DNA of 64,000 bases from Microcystis aeruginosa Ma_MB_S_20031200_S102 (GTDB lineage: Bacteria; Cyanobacteriota; Cyanobacteriia; Cyanobacteriales; Microcystaceae): positions 1 to 64,000 of the forward strand of contig SFBI01000102.1 in the NCBI GenBank assembly GCA_007095845.1, in the 5' to 3' direction. Below the pieces are notes generated by a model that saw only the letters and a list, made by a program, of their open reading frames with translations, was not told the DNA's origin and did no database searches. Position numbers and translations under genes: made by a program. How positions within the stretch are numbered: position 1 is the first letter of the stretch; each line of letters starts with the position of its first letter. This document shows, piece by piece, positions 1 to 7,801 of the stretch.

Positions 1-140
1 TGCAGCAGTTTCTCGCGACTATCGCTAGTATTAGTCAGACTGGGGACGAGATTACGAGCTTGTAAAGCCATGTGAAGTTGTAGTTGAGCTACATACTCGC
101 GGATATCTTCACGGGTTTCCGATTGGTTAGGATGAAACAT
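1..140 (-). CDS. N-terminal part of a hypothetical protein, cut by the window edge
   Basis: Reading leftward from an ATG at 138-140, the frame stays open to the window edge and gives about 46 residues beginning MFHPNQSETREDIREYVAQL. The peptide is amphipathic and rich in Q, E and R, as in a small soluble helical protein. I do not recognise the family. The start is plausible because the reading frame is continuous and the codon use looks normal, but the C-terminus lies outside the window, so neither length nor function can be judged. Confidence 0.5.
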   Translation of the reverse strand, partial: MFHPNQSETREDIREYVAQLQLHMALQARNLVPSLTNTSDSREKLL

Positions 141-175
141 AGAGAAACTGGGAGGGTTGTCTAGCTGATGGTGTC

Positions 176-385
176 TTGTCGATAACTCCTTTACAAGTTA
201 TCACGAGAGCTTGGGTTCCAGTCAAGGGTCGGCTCCAACTCTACACATTTCTCAACAAAACTGATAACAGTTATCTTAATGGTGAGGTACAAAGTTTTCG
301 TTTTCGGGAGCCGATCGCTGGTCGTCGATACCAAATTCAGGTTACACTTGCTCTTGATGGGAAAGACTGTATCTTGAGAAAATAA
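176..385 (+). CDS. small hypothetical protein (69 aa), TTG start
   Basis: A 69-residue frame starting with TTG. No good ribosome binding site lies at the right distance: a GGGAGGG is about 20 nt upstream. The peptide is mixed, not low-complexity, with a basic middle segment (FRFREPIAGRRYQ). No family is recognised. It lies divergent to the partial gene on its left and convergent with the prohibitin-like gene on its right. It may be a real small gene, the tail of a decayed gene, or a chance frame. Confidence 0.3.
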   Translation: MSITPLQVITRAWVPVKGRLQLYTFLNKTDNSYLNGEVQSFRFREPIAGRRYQIQVTLALDGKDCILRK

Positions 386-406
386 TACAGCTAAATAGAC
401 CAGAAT

Positions 407-1261
407 TTAGGGGGTATTTTCTGAAAAAGAATCACTATAATTAAATAAAAATGGTACGCTATTTTTTCCCGCTCCATCCATAACTAAAACCCGGGGCATT
501 TGCGCTCCACCTTCGCGCCAAGCTTCGATCGCTTCTTTCTGTAAAACTAATCCTCCTCCCTGTTCCTTTAAAGTTTCTGCTAATAGTCTTTGTGCCTCAG
601 CTTTCCCTTTAGCGCGATTAATTTCTGCTTGGGCCTGTTGTTCTGCTTCTTGGGTAATATAAACGGCTCTTTGGGCGCGTTGTTCTGCGATTTGTTTATC
701 TTCAACGGCCCGAGCAAATTCCGGAGAAAAATTCAAATCTACCACACTGGTATCTAAAACTAGAATACCATACTTTTCTAACCGAGTTGATAGGGCATTA
801 TCAAAGTCTTCTTTTAATTCACTGCGTCGGGTAATTGCTTCCTCTACGGTTCTTTTAGCGGCGGCAATTTTAAAGGATTCTTGGGTTTGAGGGGCAATAA
901 TTTTAGCAACAATATTTTGTAAGGTTCCTTGGGTTCTTCTAATGGCCACTACTTGAGTTGGATCGAGACGAAAATTAATTGCAAAACTAGCGGATAGATC
1001 CTGTAAATCTTTAGTGGAACTTTGGGCAGGAACTTCAAATTTTTGCACCGTAAGATCGTAGATATCGACACTAGAGACAAAGGGAGGTTTAAAGTGTAAT
1101 CCCTCTAATAAAACCCCATCTTTAGCCTTTCCTAAAACACTTAAAACCCCCGCTTGTCCAGGGGTGATGATCACATAGGCATTAAAGGCCGCTAAAATGA
1201 CAATAGTGACCAATAATCCCCCAATCAGGGAAAGTAAATTAATAGCATCTTTCTGGTTCAC
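407..1261 (-). CDS. prohibitin-like SPFH/Band 7 membrane protein
   Basis: 284 aa. One N-terminal membrane anchor (about residues 9-31, LLSLIGGLLVTIVILAAF) is followed directly by the SPFH/Band 7 domain (ITPGQAGVLSVLG to about residue 200). Then comes an alanine/glutamate-rich coiled coil (about 185-235, EQRAQRAVYITQEAEQQAQA), the typical prohibitin layout. Family members form ring-shaped membrane scaffolds that often regulate FtsH proteases; cyanobacterial versions sit in plasma or thylakoid membranes. The gene starts 3 bp after the EVE-domain gene ends, on the same strand, so the two are probably co-transcribed. Assignment to SPFH is firm. The precise role, for example with FtsH in photosystem repair, is inferred. 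Confidence 0.9.
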   Translation of the reverse strand: MNQKDAINLLSLIGGLLVTIVILAAFNAYVIITPGQAGVLSVLGKAKDGVLLEGLHFKPPFVSSVDIYDLTVQKFEVPAQSSTKDLQDLSASFAINFRLDPTQVVAIRRTQGTLQNIVAKIIAPQTQESFKIAAAKRTVEEAITRRSELKEDFDNALSTRLEKYGILVLDTSVVDLNFSPEFARAVEDKQIAEQRAQRAVYITQEAEQQAQAEINRAKGKAEAQRLLAETLKEQGGGLVLQKEAIEAWREGGAQMPRVLVMDGAGKNSVPFLFNYSDSFSENTP

Positions 1262-1264
1262 AGT

Positions 1265-1738
1265 TTATACTCCTTGACGAGCGACTAAAGCGAGAATTTT
1301 TGTTGCGATCGCTTGATTAACAGGCATCACTGACAGACGATTTCCTGTCCTTACTAATAATAATTCATCGGCGGTAAAATTTTGTTTTAAAATTCCCAGG
1401 GGCAGCAGTTGGGGAAAAAGGCGATCGAACTCAACTTTAACCGTCCACCAGCGCGGAGAATCTGGAGAGGATTTAGAATCATAGTAGGGACTATTGCGAT
1501 CGAATTGTGTGGGATCGATCATATCGGTTTCCACTACGCGCATTAAACCGACAATCCCCGGCGGGGTTGTATTAGAATGATAGAAAAAGGCTAAATCACC
1601 CCGTTTCATCTGACGGAGAAAATTGCGCGCTTGATAATTTCGCACTCCATCCCAAATAGTTTGACGATCTTTTTTTAAATCCTCGATACTATAGACATCG
1701 GGTTCGGATTTCATTAGCCAGTAATTTAAATTCATCAT
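1265..1738 (-). CDS. EVE domain-containing protein (thymocyte nuclear protein 1 type)
   Basis: 157 aa, the usual size for a stand-alone EVE domain, which fills the whole chain. Diagnostic segments are WLMKSEPDVYSIEDL near the N-terminus, WDGVRNYQARNFLR at about 29-42, and GDLAFFYHSN at about 47-56. EVE belongs to the PUA-like fold and is thought to bind modified bases in DNA or RNA. Two adjacent ATG codons (1738 and 1735) are both possible starts. The prohibitin-like gene follows with almost no gap, suggesting one transcript. No catalytic function can be assigned. Confidence 0.9.
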   Translation of the reverse strand: MMNLNYWLMKSEPDVYSIEDLKKDRQTIWDGVRNYQARNFLRQMKRGDLAFFYHSNTTPPGIVGLMRVVETDMIDPTQFDRNSPYYDSKSSPDSPRWWTVKVEFDRLFPQLLPLGILKQNFTADELLLVRTGNRLSVMPVNQAIATKILALVARQGV

Positions 1739-2220
1739 TTATAGTTGCTATTAATTCAAATAAGCTCAGAAATATTTTTAGCCGTTTCTGTCAGCTTTAT
1801 TAAGTAAGTAGGGTTGACTAAATATCATTGAAAGCTTTGCTAGAAAAAGGTTTTGCACTTTTTTAGCCAAAAAAGTGCAAAAAATAAAGGTTGAAAAATC
1901 GATCCGAGGGACTCAAAAACCTTGCACTTTCCAGAGGCGATTACAAAGGGTTCCGCTTCCCGGTGTACGAGGTCATTCTGTTATTCTAATACTAAATCCG
2001 TTGAGTACAGGCTAGTTATGAGGAGAGGCAAGAGGCCGAAGCCTAACCCCACCAATAAACTTTGGTTCTTCCGAACTTACACTGTAGAAAATTCCCCAAG
2101 CTCCCTCTCTGTCCAGCAATGCTCTAAAGTTGATAAATATCAATCTAACAAAAACTCAAAGCCTTGCTGTACAAGCTCTACTTTTTGCTGCAAACCCTAC
2201 CTATTTACTATCATTATTTA
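1739..2220. other. intergenic region with repeats, no convincing gene
   Basis: About 480 bases between the EVE gene and the subtilase. It contains a near-perfect hairpin (1851-1882), one half of a diverged inverted repeat pair matching 4013-4130, and part of a dispersed repeat (1985-2046) that recurs near 14.0 and 54.9 kb. A 119-codon frame at 1922-2281 has unusual composition (many S, C and K), starts inside repeat DNA and overlaps the subtilase 3' end, so it is not accepted as a gene. Confidence 0.6.
1851..1882. repeat. perfect 14-bp inverted repeat (hairpin)
   Basis: TTTTGCACTTTTTT (1851-1864) and its exact reverse complement (1869-1882) are separated by AGCC. It lies inside the repeat-like segment downstream of the subtilase. 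It could form a cruciform or RNA hairpin; as a terminator it is A/T-rich and lacks a GC-rich stem. Confidence 0.6.
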
Positions 2221-3804
2221 TTATTCGGGAACCGTCCACCAAGCGAGAGCAAAAGGTTGTTCTTTACTGTTAACTTGTTGACGATATTGAACCCGAATTT
2301 TATACTTTCCAGAGATGGGAATAGAACAAAAAATATGCTCTAAACTATCACTATCACTTAGGGAAGAACAAGTGTATTTATCATTATTATCCTCTTGGAC
2401 AGGTAAAAGATAAACATCTAAATTATTCAGTCCACGATCTCGGAAACTTTCATCGAGATCATAGAGATTATTGCGATTAGTATCAATTAGTTCTACCAAA
2501 CGATCCCAAGCTAAAGTTATCGAAACAAAACTATTAGCTTTTAATGGCTTCTCTAGGGCATAATCTTGATAATCATTAGCGTTAACTGTACCGTAATCCC
2601 AACCAATGGCAGGAATAGATTCTGTGGCTGACCATTGACCATTACTAAACTGTGTGTAGGCGCGAAAAGTGTTAAGATGGCCCGTCCCCATCTGCATATC
2701 TAAAGGAATTTTCGAGTCTTTATACGCATCGGAGTCTAACCAAGTTTTTTGGTCTTTAGTTAAAACCGTCCGTCTCATCCCTAACCTTAACCCATCGCCC
2801 TTATCTTTAATTTTATCGGCAGAATTAAGTATGATTGCCTTCATCACTTGATGATGACGAGAATCGAGACTCCAATGGGGATTTTTTTGATTAATTTGTT
2901 GATCGCCGTATTCTTGTAAAAGTGCCACGGATGCCGTAATATGGGGAGCGGCGAAACTGGTGCCACTAACAGTATTTAATTTACCTTTGAGGTCATAAAG
3001 CTCTATTTTATTACCGGGGGCAACTAAATTAATTGATCGCCGCGAACCATCATTAATTTCCCGTTTAATTAAACTGCGGCCAATACCCACTGGCAAAGCA
3101 CTAATATTAGCAAAATCAACTTTAGTGAATTTTCCTTCTCTTTGGGCTGTATAAGCGGTAGTAATGCCGTTAAAATGATCGGTGGGAATGGGAATTCCCC
3201 CCTTACCTTGATTACCAGCAATTACATAAAGAACATCATCAACTCGCGATGACCAATCAACACATTGAGTTAATAAAGCTTGACCATCTAATTTTGGTTC
3301 CTGTCGCTGATCTCTTTGCAAAGATTCCCCAAAACTAAAGTTAATTGCGCGGACATCACCGCTATTTTGTCGGGCAATATTTTGACTGGTAAGACATTCT
3401 TCTGGTTGTCCGCCGCGTCGCAAAGAACCCACCGCCCCCGAATATAATCTCGCGTTCGGGGCCACTCCGGGGATTTTTTTATCATCACTTACCATCATCG
3501 TTGCCACCATAGCGGCGTGATTATCTAGATAGGTGTTGGGTTTGGCAATTTGATCGCGAAAAAAAACACCGGCTAATTTATAGGGAGGCTGCCAAGCTGC
3601 CACTTTATCATAACCGAACTGAGCCGGTCGGCCGATTTCCACTTGACCGATGGCAATTTTTCTCCCTAATAAATTATAGGGTTCTGCCCGCAAGCGATCG
3701 GCATAAATTCCCTGTTCACCGATGGAATTAGAAAGAACTAGGGAAGGAAGCAGAATTATTGTTACTACTAACCCGACGACAAACCAAAACCCTCTTTTCA
3801 TCAT
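2221..3804 (-). CDS. S8 family subtilisin-like protein, exported, with atypical catalytic Asp position
   Basis: 527 aa from the chosen start. The frame extends upstream to 3840, but AGGA six bases before the double ATG at 3804/3801 favours this start, which begins MMKRGFWFVVGLVV, a clear signal/anchor. Subtilase landmarks, numbered from the 3840 start: oxyanion Asn210 in YVIAGNQG, catalytic Ser295 in GTSFAAPH, and a candidate His108 in DNHAAMVATMM. Where family members carry the catalytic Asp (usually a DTG-like motif) this protein reads IAIGQVEIGRP, with Glu68. After the catalytic domain come about 200 residues resembling a beta-rich extension. It probably acts outside the cytoplasm. Activity is uncertain because of the Asp-to-Glu position. 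Confidence 0.8.
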   Translation of the reverse strand: MMKRGFWFVVGLVVTIILLPSLVLSNSIGEQGIYADRLRAEPYNLLGRKIAIGQVEIGRPAQFGYDKVAAWQPPYKLAGVFFRDQIAKPNTYLDNHAAMVATMMVSDDKKIPGVAPNARLYSGAVGSLRRGGQPEECLTSQNIARQNSGDVRAINFSFGESLQRDQRQEPKLDGQALLTQCVDWSSRVDDVLYVIAGNQGKGGIPIPTDHFNGITTAYTAQREGKFTKVDFANISALPVGIGRSLIKREINDGSRRSINLVAPGNKIELYDLKGKLNTVSGTSFAAPHITASVALLQEYGDQQINQKNPHWSLDSRHHQVMKAIILNSADKIKDKGDGLRLGMRRTVLTKDQKTWLDSDAYKDSKIPLDMQMGTGHLNTFRAYTQFSNGQWSATESIPAIGWDYGTVNANDYQDYALEKPLKANSFVSITLAWDRLVELIDTNRNNLYDLDESFRDRGLNNLDVYLLPVQEDNNDKYTCSSLSDSDSLEHIFCSIPISGKYKIRVQYRQQVNSKEQPFALAWWTVPE

Positions 3805-3840
3805 CAGCAATCCTGCGGCGGTAAGGTGATACCAATCCAT

Positions 3841-4210
3841 TCTAAGACAGAAATCTCAGGAGTGAATCTCACATTTGCAGAAATAACGACAATCAGCAAT
3901 TATTAGTAACTCTTAAATTATTAAGTACCTAAGCAAAATTAATTACACATATCTAACCCCCCCCTTGCCTTTGTTGCCCTCTCTTTTTGTACTAACTTAT
4001 ATACTACAAGAAGGATAATGCAAGGTTTTTGAGAGTCCCAATCCGATTTTCGCAGCATGAACATCGGATTTTAACAGGTCAAAAGCTTTATTTTTAAAGG
4101 GTTTTACGATTATTCAGCCAACCCTACCTAGCTTTTTGTCATAAATATTGATATTATTTAACAATCAGCAGCAATTTATGGTAGATATATTTATTTAGGA
4201 GAGCAAGAAA
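3841..4210. other. intergenic region with dispersed-repeat fragments
   Basis: 370 bases between divergent genes. It holds a 37-bp segment (3924-3960, starting AGTACCTAAGCAAAATTAAT) repeated almost exactly at 43129-43165, and a roughly 118-bp segment (4013-4130) whose two ends match, in inverted orientation, the segment downstream of the subtilase (1808-1932). Promoters for both neighbours must lie here. AGGAGAG at 4197-4203 serves the gene at 4211. Confidence 0.6.
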
Positions 4211-4588
4211 ATGGCTGGATTCTTTGGCCTGTTTGGCAATAAGACGAAATACGTCGATGAACCAATGGATATGAGCGCACCGGAACCGAAAGAGGCTTTT
4301 TACTTGGAACCCGATGACGCTAAAACTCTCGGTAATATCGACTTTATGCGGACACCGATCACGATCCGACGTACTTTCCCGAAAACTGCCTCAAATAAAA
4401 AGGGTGGCGAATCGATTAAACAGATTTCTTCTATGGAAGTCAGCAAAGTCACCGATAACGGTATTGTGGCAAAATCGGCCACTTCCGAGGCTAATAGTAA
4501 GGCTAACGATGCTAATGATAACGTTCGTCGCGCTAACGATGACAATATCAATCCTTTCCTGAAAATGGCCCGCGAAATCAAGAAATAG
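4211..4588 (+). CDS. conserved cyanobacterial protein of unknown function
   Basis: 125 aa, soluble. The N-terminus MAGFFGLFGNKTKYVDEP is followed by an acidic stretch, then a basic motif (FMRTPITIRRTFPKTA, about residues 45-60). The rest is a low-complexity S/N/D/A-rich linker ending in a short basic tail (FLKMAREIKK). I recognise the layout from small cyanobacterial proteins without known function. An AGGAGAG ribosome site lies 7 nt before ATG. aroE follows on the same strand within about 65 bp. No membrane segment or catalytic motif is visible. Confidence 0.75.
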   Translation: MAGFFGLFGNKTKYVDEPMDMSAPEPKEAFYLEPDDAKTLGNIDFMRTPITIRRTFPKTASNKKGGESIKQISSMEVSKVTDNGIVAKSATSEANSKANDANDNVRRANDDNINPFLKMAREIKK

Positions 4589-4652
4589 TATAGTAAGGTG
4601 AGCATTGGCTACCCTTGAGATTAAACTTTGGTGGGGAAAGCCCACCTTTTTT

Positions 4653-5513
4653 ATGACCATTATTAACGGAAAAACCAAATTATTAGGCGTAATCGGCGAT
4701 CCCATCGGCCATACTCTTTCTCCACTCATGCACAATGCCGCTATCGATGCCTTGGGGCTAAATTATGTCTATCTTCCCCTCCCGATCGCCCCGGAAAATT
4801 TGGCAACTGCGATCGCTGGTTTGGATGCCATCGATCTACAGGGTTTTAGCGTCACAATTCCCCATAAATTAGCCATTATTCCCTTATTATCGCAAATTAC
4901 CGAGAAAGCAAGGCTAGTAGGCGCAGTTAATACCGTCTGGCGCACGGAAACCGGCTGGCAGGGAACGAATACCGATGTGGATGGCTTTCTCGCACCCTTG
5001 AAATCCCTTGACAAAGATTGGAGTCAGGTGAATCCAGTTATTTTGGGCAATGGCGGCGCTGCCCGAGCGGTTGTGGTGGCTTGCGCCCAGTTGGGCTGTG
5101 GCAAAATTCATGGGGTAGGACGCAATCAAAAGAAATTAGATCCTTTTAAAGAAAGTTGGGCGAATACCAGCCTCTATGACCTCCTAGAAGTGCATAGCTG
5201 GGACGAATTAGAGAGGCTGCTATCCACCACAGAACTCCTGATTAATTCTACCCCCATCGGAATGTCTCCCCAGGGCGAACAATCCCCAGTTGAGTTAGAA
5301 TTATTAGACCTTTTACCACCATCGGCGATCGCCTACGATCTGATTTATAATCCCCGGCCGACCAAATTTCTCCGGTTGGCCCAGACTAGAGGGATAAGAA
5401 TTATTGATGGGTTAGAAATGTTAGTTAATCAGGGAGCGATCGCACTAGAAATCTGGTTAGGTCAACCCGTCCCCGTCTCGGTCATGCGGGAAGCTTTGTT
5501 AAAACAATTCTAA
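4653..5513 (+). CDS. aroE: shikimate dehydrogenase (NADP+)
   Basis: 286 aa from the ATG at 4653. An in-frame TTG at 4605 would add 16 unusual residues and is not preferred. The enzyme reduces 3-dehydroshikimate to shikimate in aromatic amino acid synthesis. Motifs: GDPIGHTLSPLMHNAA (substrate-binding Ser region), SVTIPHKL with the catalytic Lys, NTDVDGFL with the paired Asp, GNGGAARAV (NADP-binding glycine loop), NSTPIGMSP, and the C-terminal GLEMLVNQGAIALEIW. Length and motif order match AroE fully. It lies among unrelated housekeeping genes on the same strand. Confidence 0.95.
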   Translation: MTIINGKTKLLGVIGDPIGHTLSPLMHNAAIDALGLNYVYLPLPIAPENLATAIAGLDAIDLQGFSVTIPHKLAIIPLLSQITEKARLVGAVNTVWRTETGWQGTNTDVDGFLAPLKSLDKDWSQVNPVILGNGGAARAVVVACAQLGCGKIHGVGRNQKKLDPFKESWANTSLYDLLEVHSWDELERLLSTTELLINSTPIGMSPQGEQSPVELELLDLLPPSAIAYDLIYNPRPTKFLRLAQTRGIRIIDGLEMLVNQGAIALEIWLGQPVPVSVMREALLKQF

Positions 5514-5542
5514 ATGTTAAAATCCTATTTCTGGCTTGATTT

Positions 5543-6586
5543 ATGCCCCCTTCTAGCTCCTTTTGGAAAACTCTGAATAACTCGATTCTAGTGCGCTATC
5601 TATTATTATTTGGCTGTGGCTGGAGTCTGATTGTCTTAATTAACTTTTTCTACGGGACGATCGCTATTTTTACTGGTTCAGCGATCCTGGCTGCTCTATT
5701 AAATTATCCCGTGGTTTGGTTATCTCGTTATCTACCGAGAGGACTAGCCATTGCTATTACCACCATAGTAGCTTTTATCCTCCTATTTAGATTAGTCACA
5801 GGCATAGGATTAGAAGCAGTTAGTCAGGGGAAAGGACTACTATTCAATCTTACCGATGCCCTGGGTCAACAAGATTTTTTACCCTTTAAAGACTTTCTCG
5901 ATCGATTAGATTGGAATAAAGTGGTGGGAACTCTACAAACTGGTTTAGCCACGGGTTTATCGGTCGTACAGGGAGTTTTTTCCAGTGTCTTTACTGGCGT
6001 TTTCGGGGCGGTAATCAGTGTTTATATGCTTATAGACGGTGATAAACTTTGGCGAGGTTTTTTGCAACTTCTCCCCCTAGCATACCGGGAGCGTTTTGCC
6101 ACGTCTTTTCGACAAAGTTTTCTGGGATTTATTCGCGGACAACTGTTATTAATGCTCTTTTTATCGGTGACGAGTTTCTTAAGTTTTTCCCTATTGGGAA
6201 TTCAATATGGGCTAGTTTTGGCGGGTGTTCTTGGTGTTATCGATGCTATCCCGGGTATCGGGGCAACCCTGGGCATTTTGTTGGTAACTATCTTGACTTT
6301 TACCTCCCAAGGACTAACAATTGCCGTTAAAGCTTTTATTGTCTGTGTTGTCTTGGTACAAATTCAAGATAATATTATTCGCCCTAAAGTTATGGGCAAT
6401 GCCCTAGAATTAAACCCAGTAATTTTGTTTTTATCTCTCTTTATCGGCGAAAGAATTGCGGGATTATTAGGGATTTTTCTGTCCATTCCTATTGCTGGAA
6501 TGATTGCGATCTGGATCGGATCGAGTGAAGAAAAACCAATAACAGATTTAGAGGAAAATCAGTTAGAAGAAAGTCAAGAGAATTAA
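5543..6586 (+). CDS. AI-2E family transporter (PerM/TqsA-like permease)
   Basis: 347 aa with about seven to eight hydrophobic segments. The first two lie near residues 20-55; after a periplasmic or cytosolic stretch (about 95-145), the C-terminal half is nearly continuous membrane. Family-typical sequence includes LAGVLGVIDAIPGIGATLGI (about 225-245) and IRPKVMGNALELNPVILFLSL (about 278-298). Members are thought to export small molecules or ions; AI-2 transport is proven for only a few, so no substrate is assigned. The C-terminus is a short acidic tail. It begins 29 bp after aroE. Confidence 0.9.
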   Translation: MPPSSSFWKTLNNSILVRYLLLFGCGWSLIVLINFFYGTIAIFTGSAILAALLNYPVVWLSRYLPRGLAIAITTIVAFILLFRLVTGIGLEAVSQGKGLLFNLTDALGQQDFLPFKDFLDRLDWNKVVGTLQTGLATGLSVVQGVFSSVFTGVFGAVISVYMLIDGDKLWRGFLQLLPLAYRERFATSFRQSFLGFIRGQLLLMLFLSVTSFLSFSLLGIQYGLVLAGVLGVIDAIPGIGATLGILLVTILTFTSQGLTIAVKAFIVCVVLVQIQDNIIRPKVMGNALELNPVILFLSLFIGERIAGLLGIFLSIPIAGMIAIWIGSSEEKPITDLEENQLEESQEN

Positions 6587-6653
6587 GAGCCGATCCCCAG
6601 TCTCTACTATACAATTAGGGAAATTTGTTATCTACAAAACTCGATCGCTACCT

Positions 6654-7634
6654 ATGGAAAACTTAGATTTAAAGAAATCCTCGCCCCTCTTACTTATCTC
6701 ACCGTTTTTTCTCTGGGGAACAGCGATGGTAGCGATGAAAGGTGTTATCCCCCACACCACCCCCCTATTTATGGCGGCAATTCGCCTTGTACCCGCCGGA
6801 ATATTAGTTTTAATGGTAGCTTGGTTTTTAGGTCGTCCTCAGCCCAAAACCCTGCAAGCATGGCTATGGATTGCCCTTTTTGCTCTCATGGATGGCACTC
6901 TTTTTCAAAGTTTTCTGGCATTGGGATTAAATCGCACCGGGGCAGGGTTAGGATCGGTAATTATTGACTCGCAACCCTTAGCGGTGGCTTTAATGTCCAG
7001 TTGGCTATTTAAAGAAGTTATCGGTGTCTGGGGATGGTTGGGATTGGGTTTAGGGATTGGGGGAATTAGTTTAATTGGCTTGCCCGATCAATGGTTTTAT
7101 GACTTTTTTGGACAAAAAGCGTTAAATATTGAATTTAGCTGGCAGGAATTACTAAATAGCGGCGAAATGCTCATGCTTTTGGCTTCCCTATCCATGGCGG
7201 TGGGAACAGTGTTAATCCGGTTTGTCTGTCGTCATGCGGATCCCGTCAGCGCTACAGGATGGCACATGATTTTAGGAGGATTGCCGCTATTTTTAGCTTC
7301 AGGTTTCACCGAATCCCATCAATGGCAAAATATAGATTTCAATGGTTGGTTAGCTTTAAGTTATGCCACGGTTTTTGGGAGTGCGATCGCATACGGAGTA
7401 TTCTTTTATTTAGCCGCCAAGGGCAATTTAACCAGTTTAAGTTCTTTAACTTTTTTAACTCCGGTTTTTGCCCTCAGTTTCGGGAATTTATTCCTCGGTG
7501 AGATGTTAAGTGTATTGCAATGGGTGGGGGTATCTTTAACCCTCGTTAGTATTTATTTAATCAATCAAAGGGAAAGAATTTCCCCACAAGTGCGGGCAAT
7601 TTTTGCTAATCTTTCCTCTGCTTCCGTGAAGTAA
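6654..7634 (+). CDS. EamA/DMT-superfamily transporter
   Basis: 326 aa with about ten hydrophobic helices in two repeated halves, the layout of the EamA (drug/metabolite transporter) superfamily. Useful segments: SPFFLWGTAMVAMKGVIPHT near the N-terminus, LNRTGAGLGSVIIDSQPLAV (about 92-111), and the second repeat SLTFLTPVFALSFGNLFLGE (about 263-282), matching the conserved P-x-x-x-x-L-G-x-L-x-L-G-E pattern. Probably a plasma-membrane exporter of small metabolites. Substrate unknown. The 3' end is followed directly by a composite simple-sequence repeat. Confidence 0.9.
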   Translation: MENLDLKKSSPLLLISPFFLWGTAMVAMKGVIPHTTPLFMAAIRLVPAGILVLMVAWFLGRPQPKTLQAWLWIALFALMDGTLFQSFLALGLNRTGAGLGSVIIDSQPLAVALMSSWLFKEVIGVWGWLGLGLGIGGISLIGLPDQWFYDFFGQKALNIEFSWQELLNSGEMLMLLASLSMAVGTVLIRFVCRHADPVSATGWHMILGGLPLFLASGFTESHQWQNIDFNGWLALSYATVFGSAIAYGVFFYLAAKGNLTSLSSLTFLTPVFALSFGNLFLGEMLSVLQWVGVSLTLVSIYLINQRERISPQVRAIFANLSSASVK

Positions 7635-7639
7635 ACATG

Positions 7640-7801
7640 AGTGTTGTGTGTTGGGTTTTAGGGTTTTGGGGTTTTAGGGTTTTGGAGTTTTGAGGGATTA
7701 GTTAAAATTTCCCCATTTCCCTATCCCCCCATTTCCCTATCCCCCCATTTCCCCATTTCCCCATTTCCCCATTTCCCTATCCCCCCATTTCCCTATCCCC
7801 A
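7640..7801 (+). repeat. composite simple-sequence repeat: telomere-like GGGTTTTAG tract plus CCCCATTTCCCTAT tract
   Basis: First part: G/T-rich units such as GGGTTTTAGGG and GGGTTTTGGGG. Second part, after GTTAAAATTTCCCC: about ten tandem C-rich units of CCCCATTTCC/CCCTATC. The same architecture recurs inverted at 16020-16199 and direct at 51737-51840. The tract forms the last codons of the methyltransferase gene read from the other strand. The G-rich strand could form G-quadruplexes. Confidence 0.85.

Noticed and set aside
1922-2281. 119-codon + frame in the intergenic region, overlapping the subtilase gene
   Set aside because: Serine/cysteine/lysine-rich, starts in repeat DNA, no ribosome site, and overlaps the real gene's 3' end antisense.
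4300-4735. Several minus frames opposite the 4211 gene and aroE
   Set aside because: Antisense shadows of strongly coding + frames, no family features.
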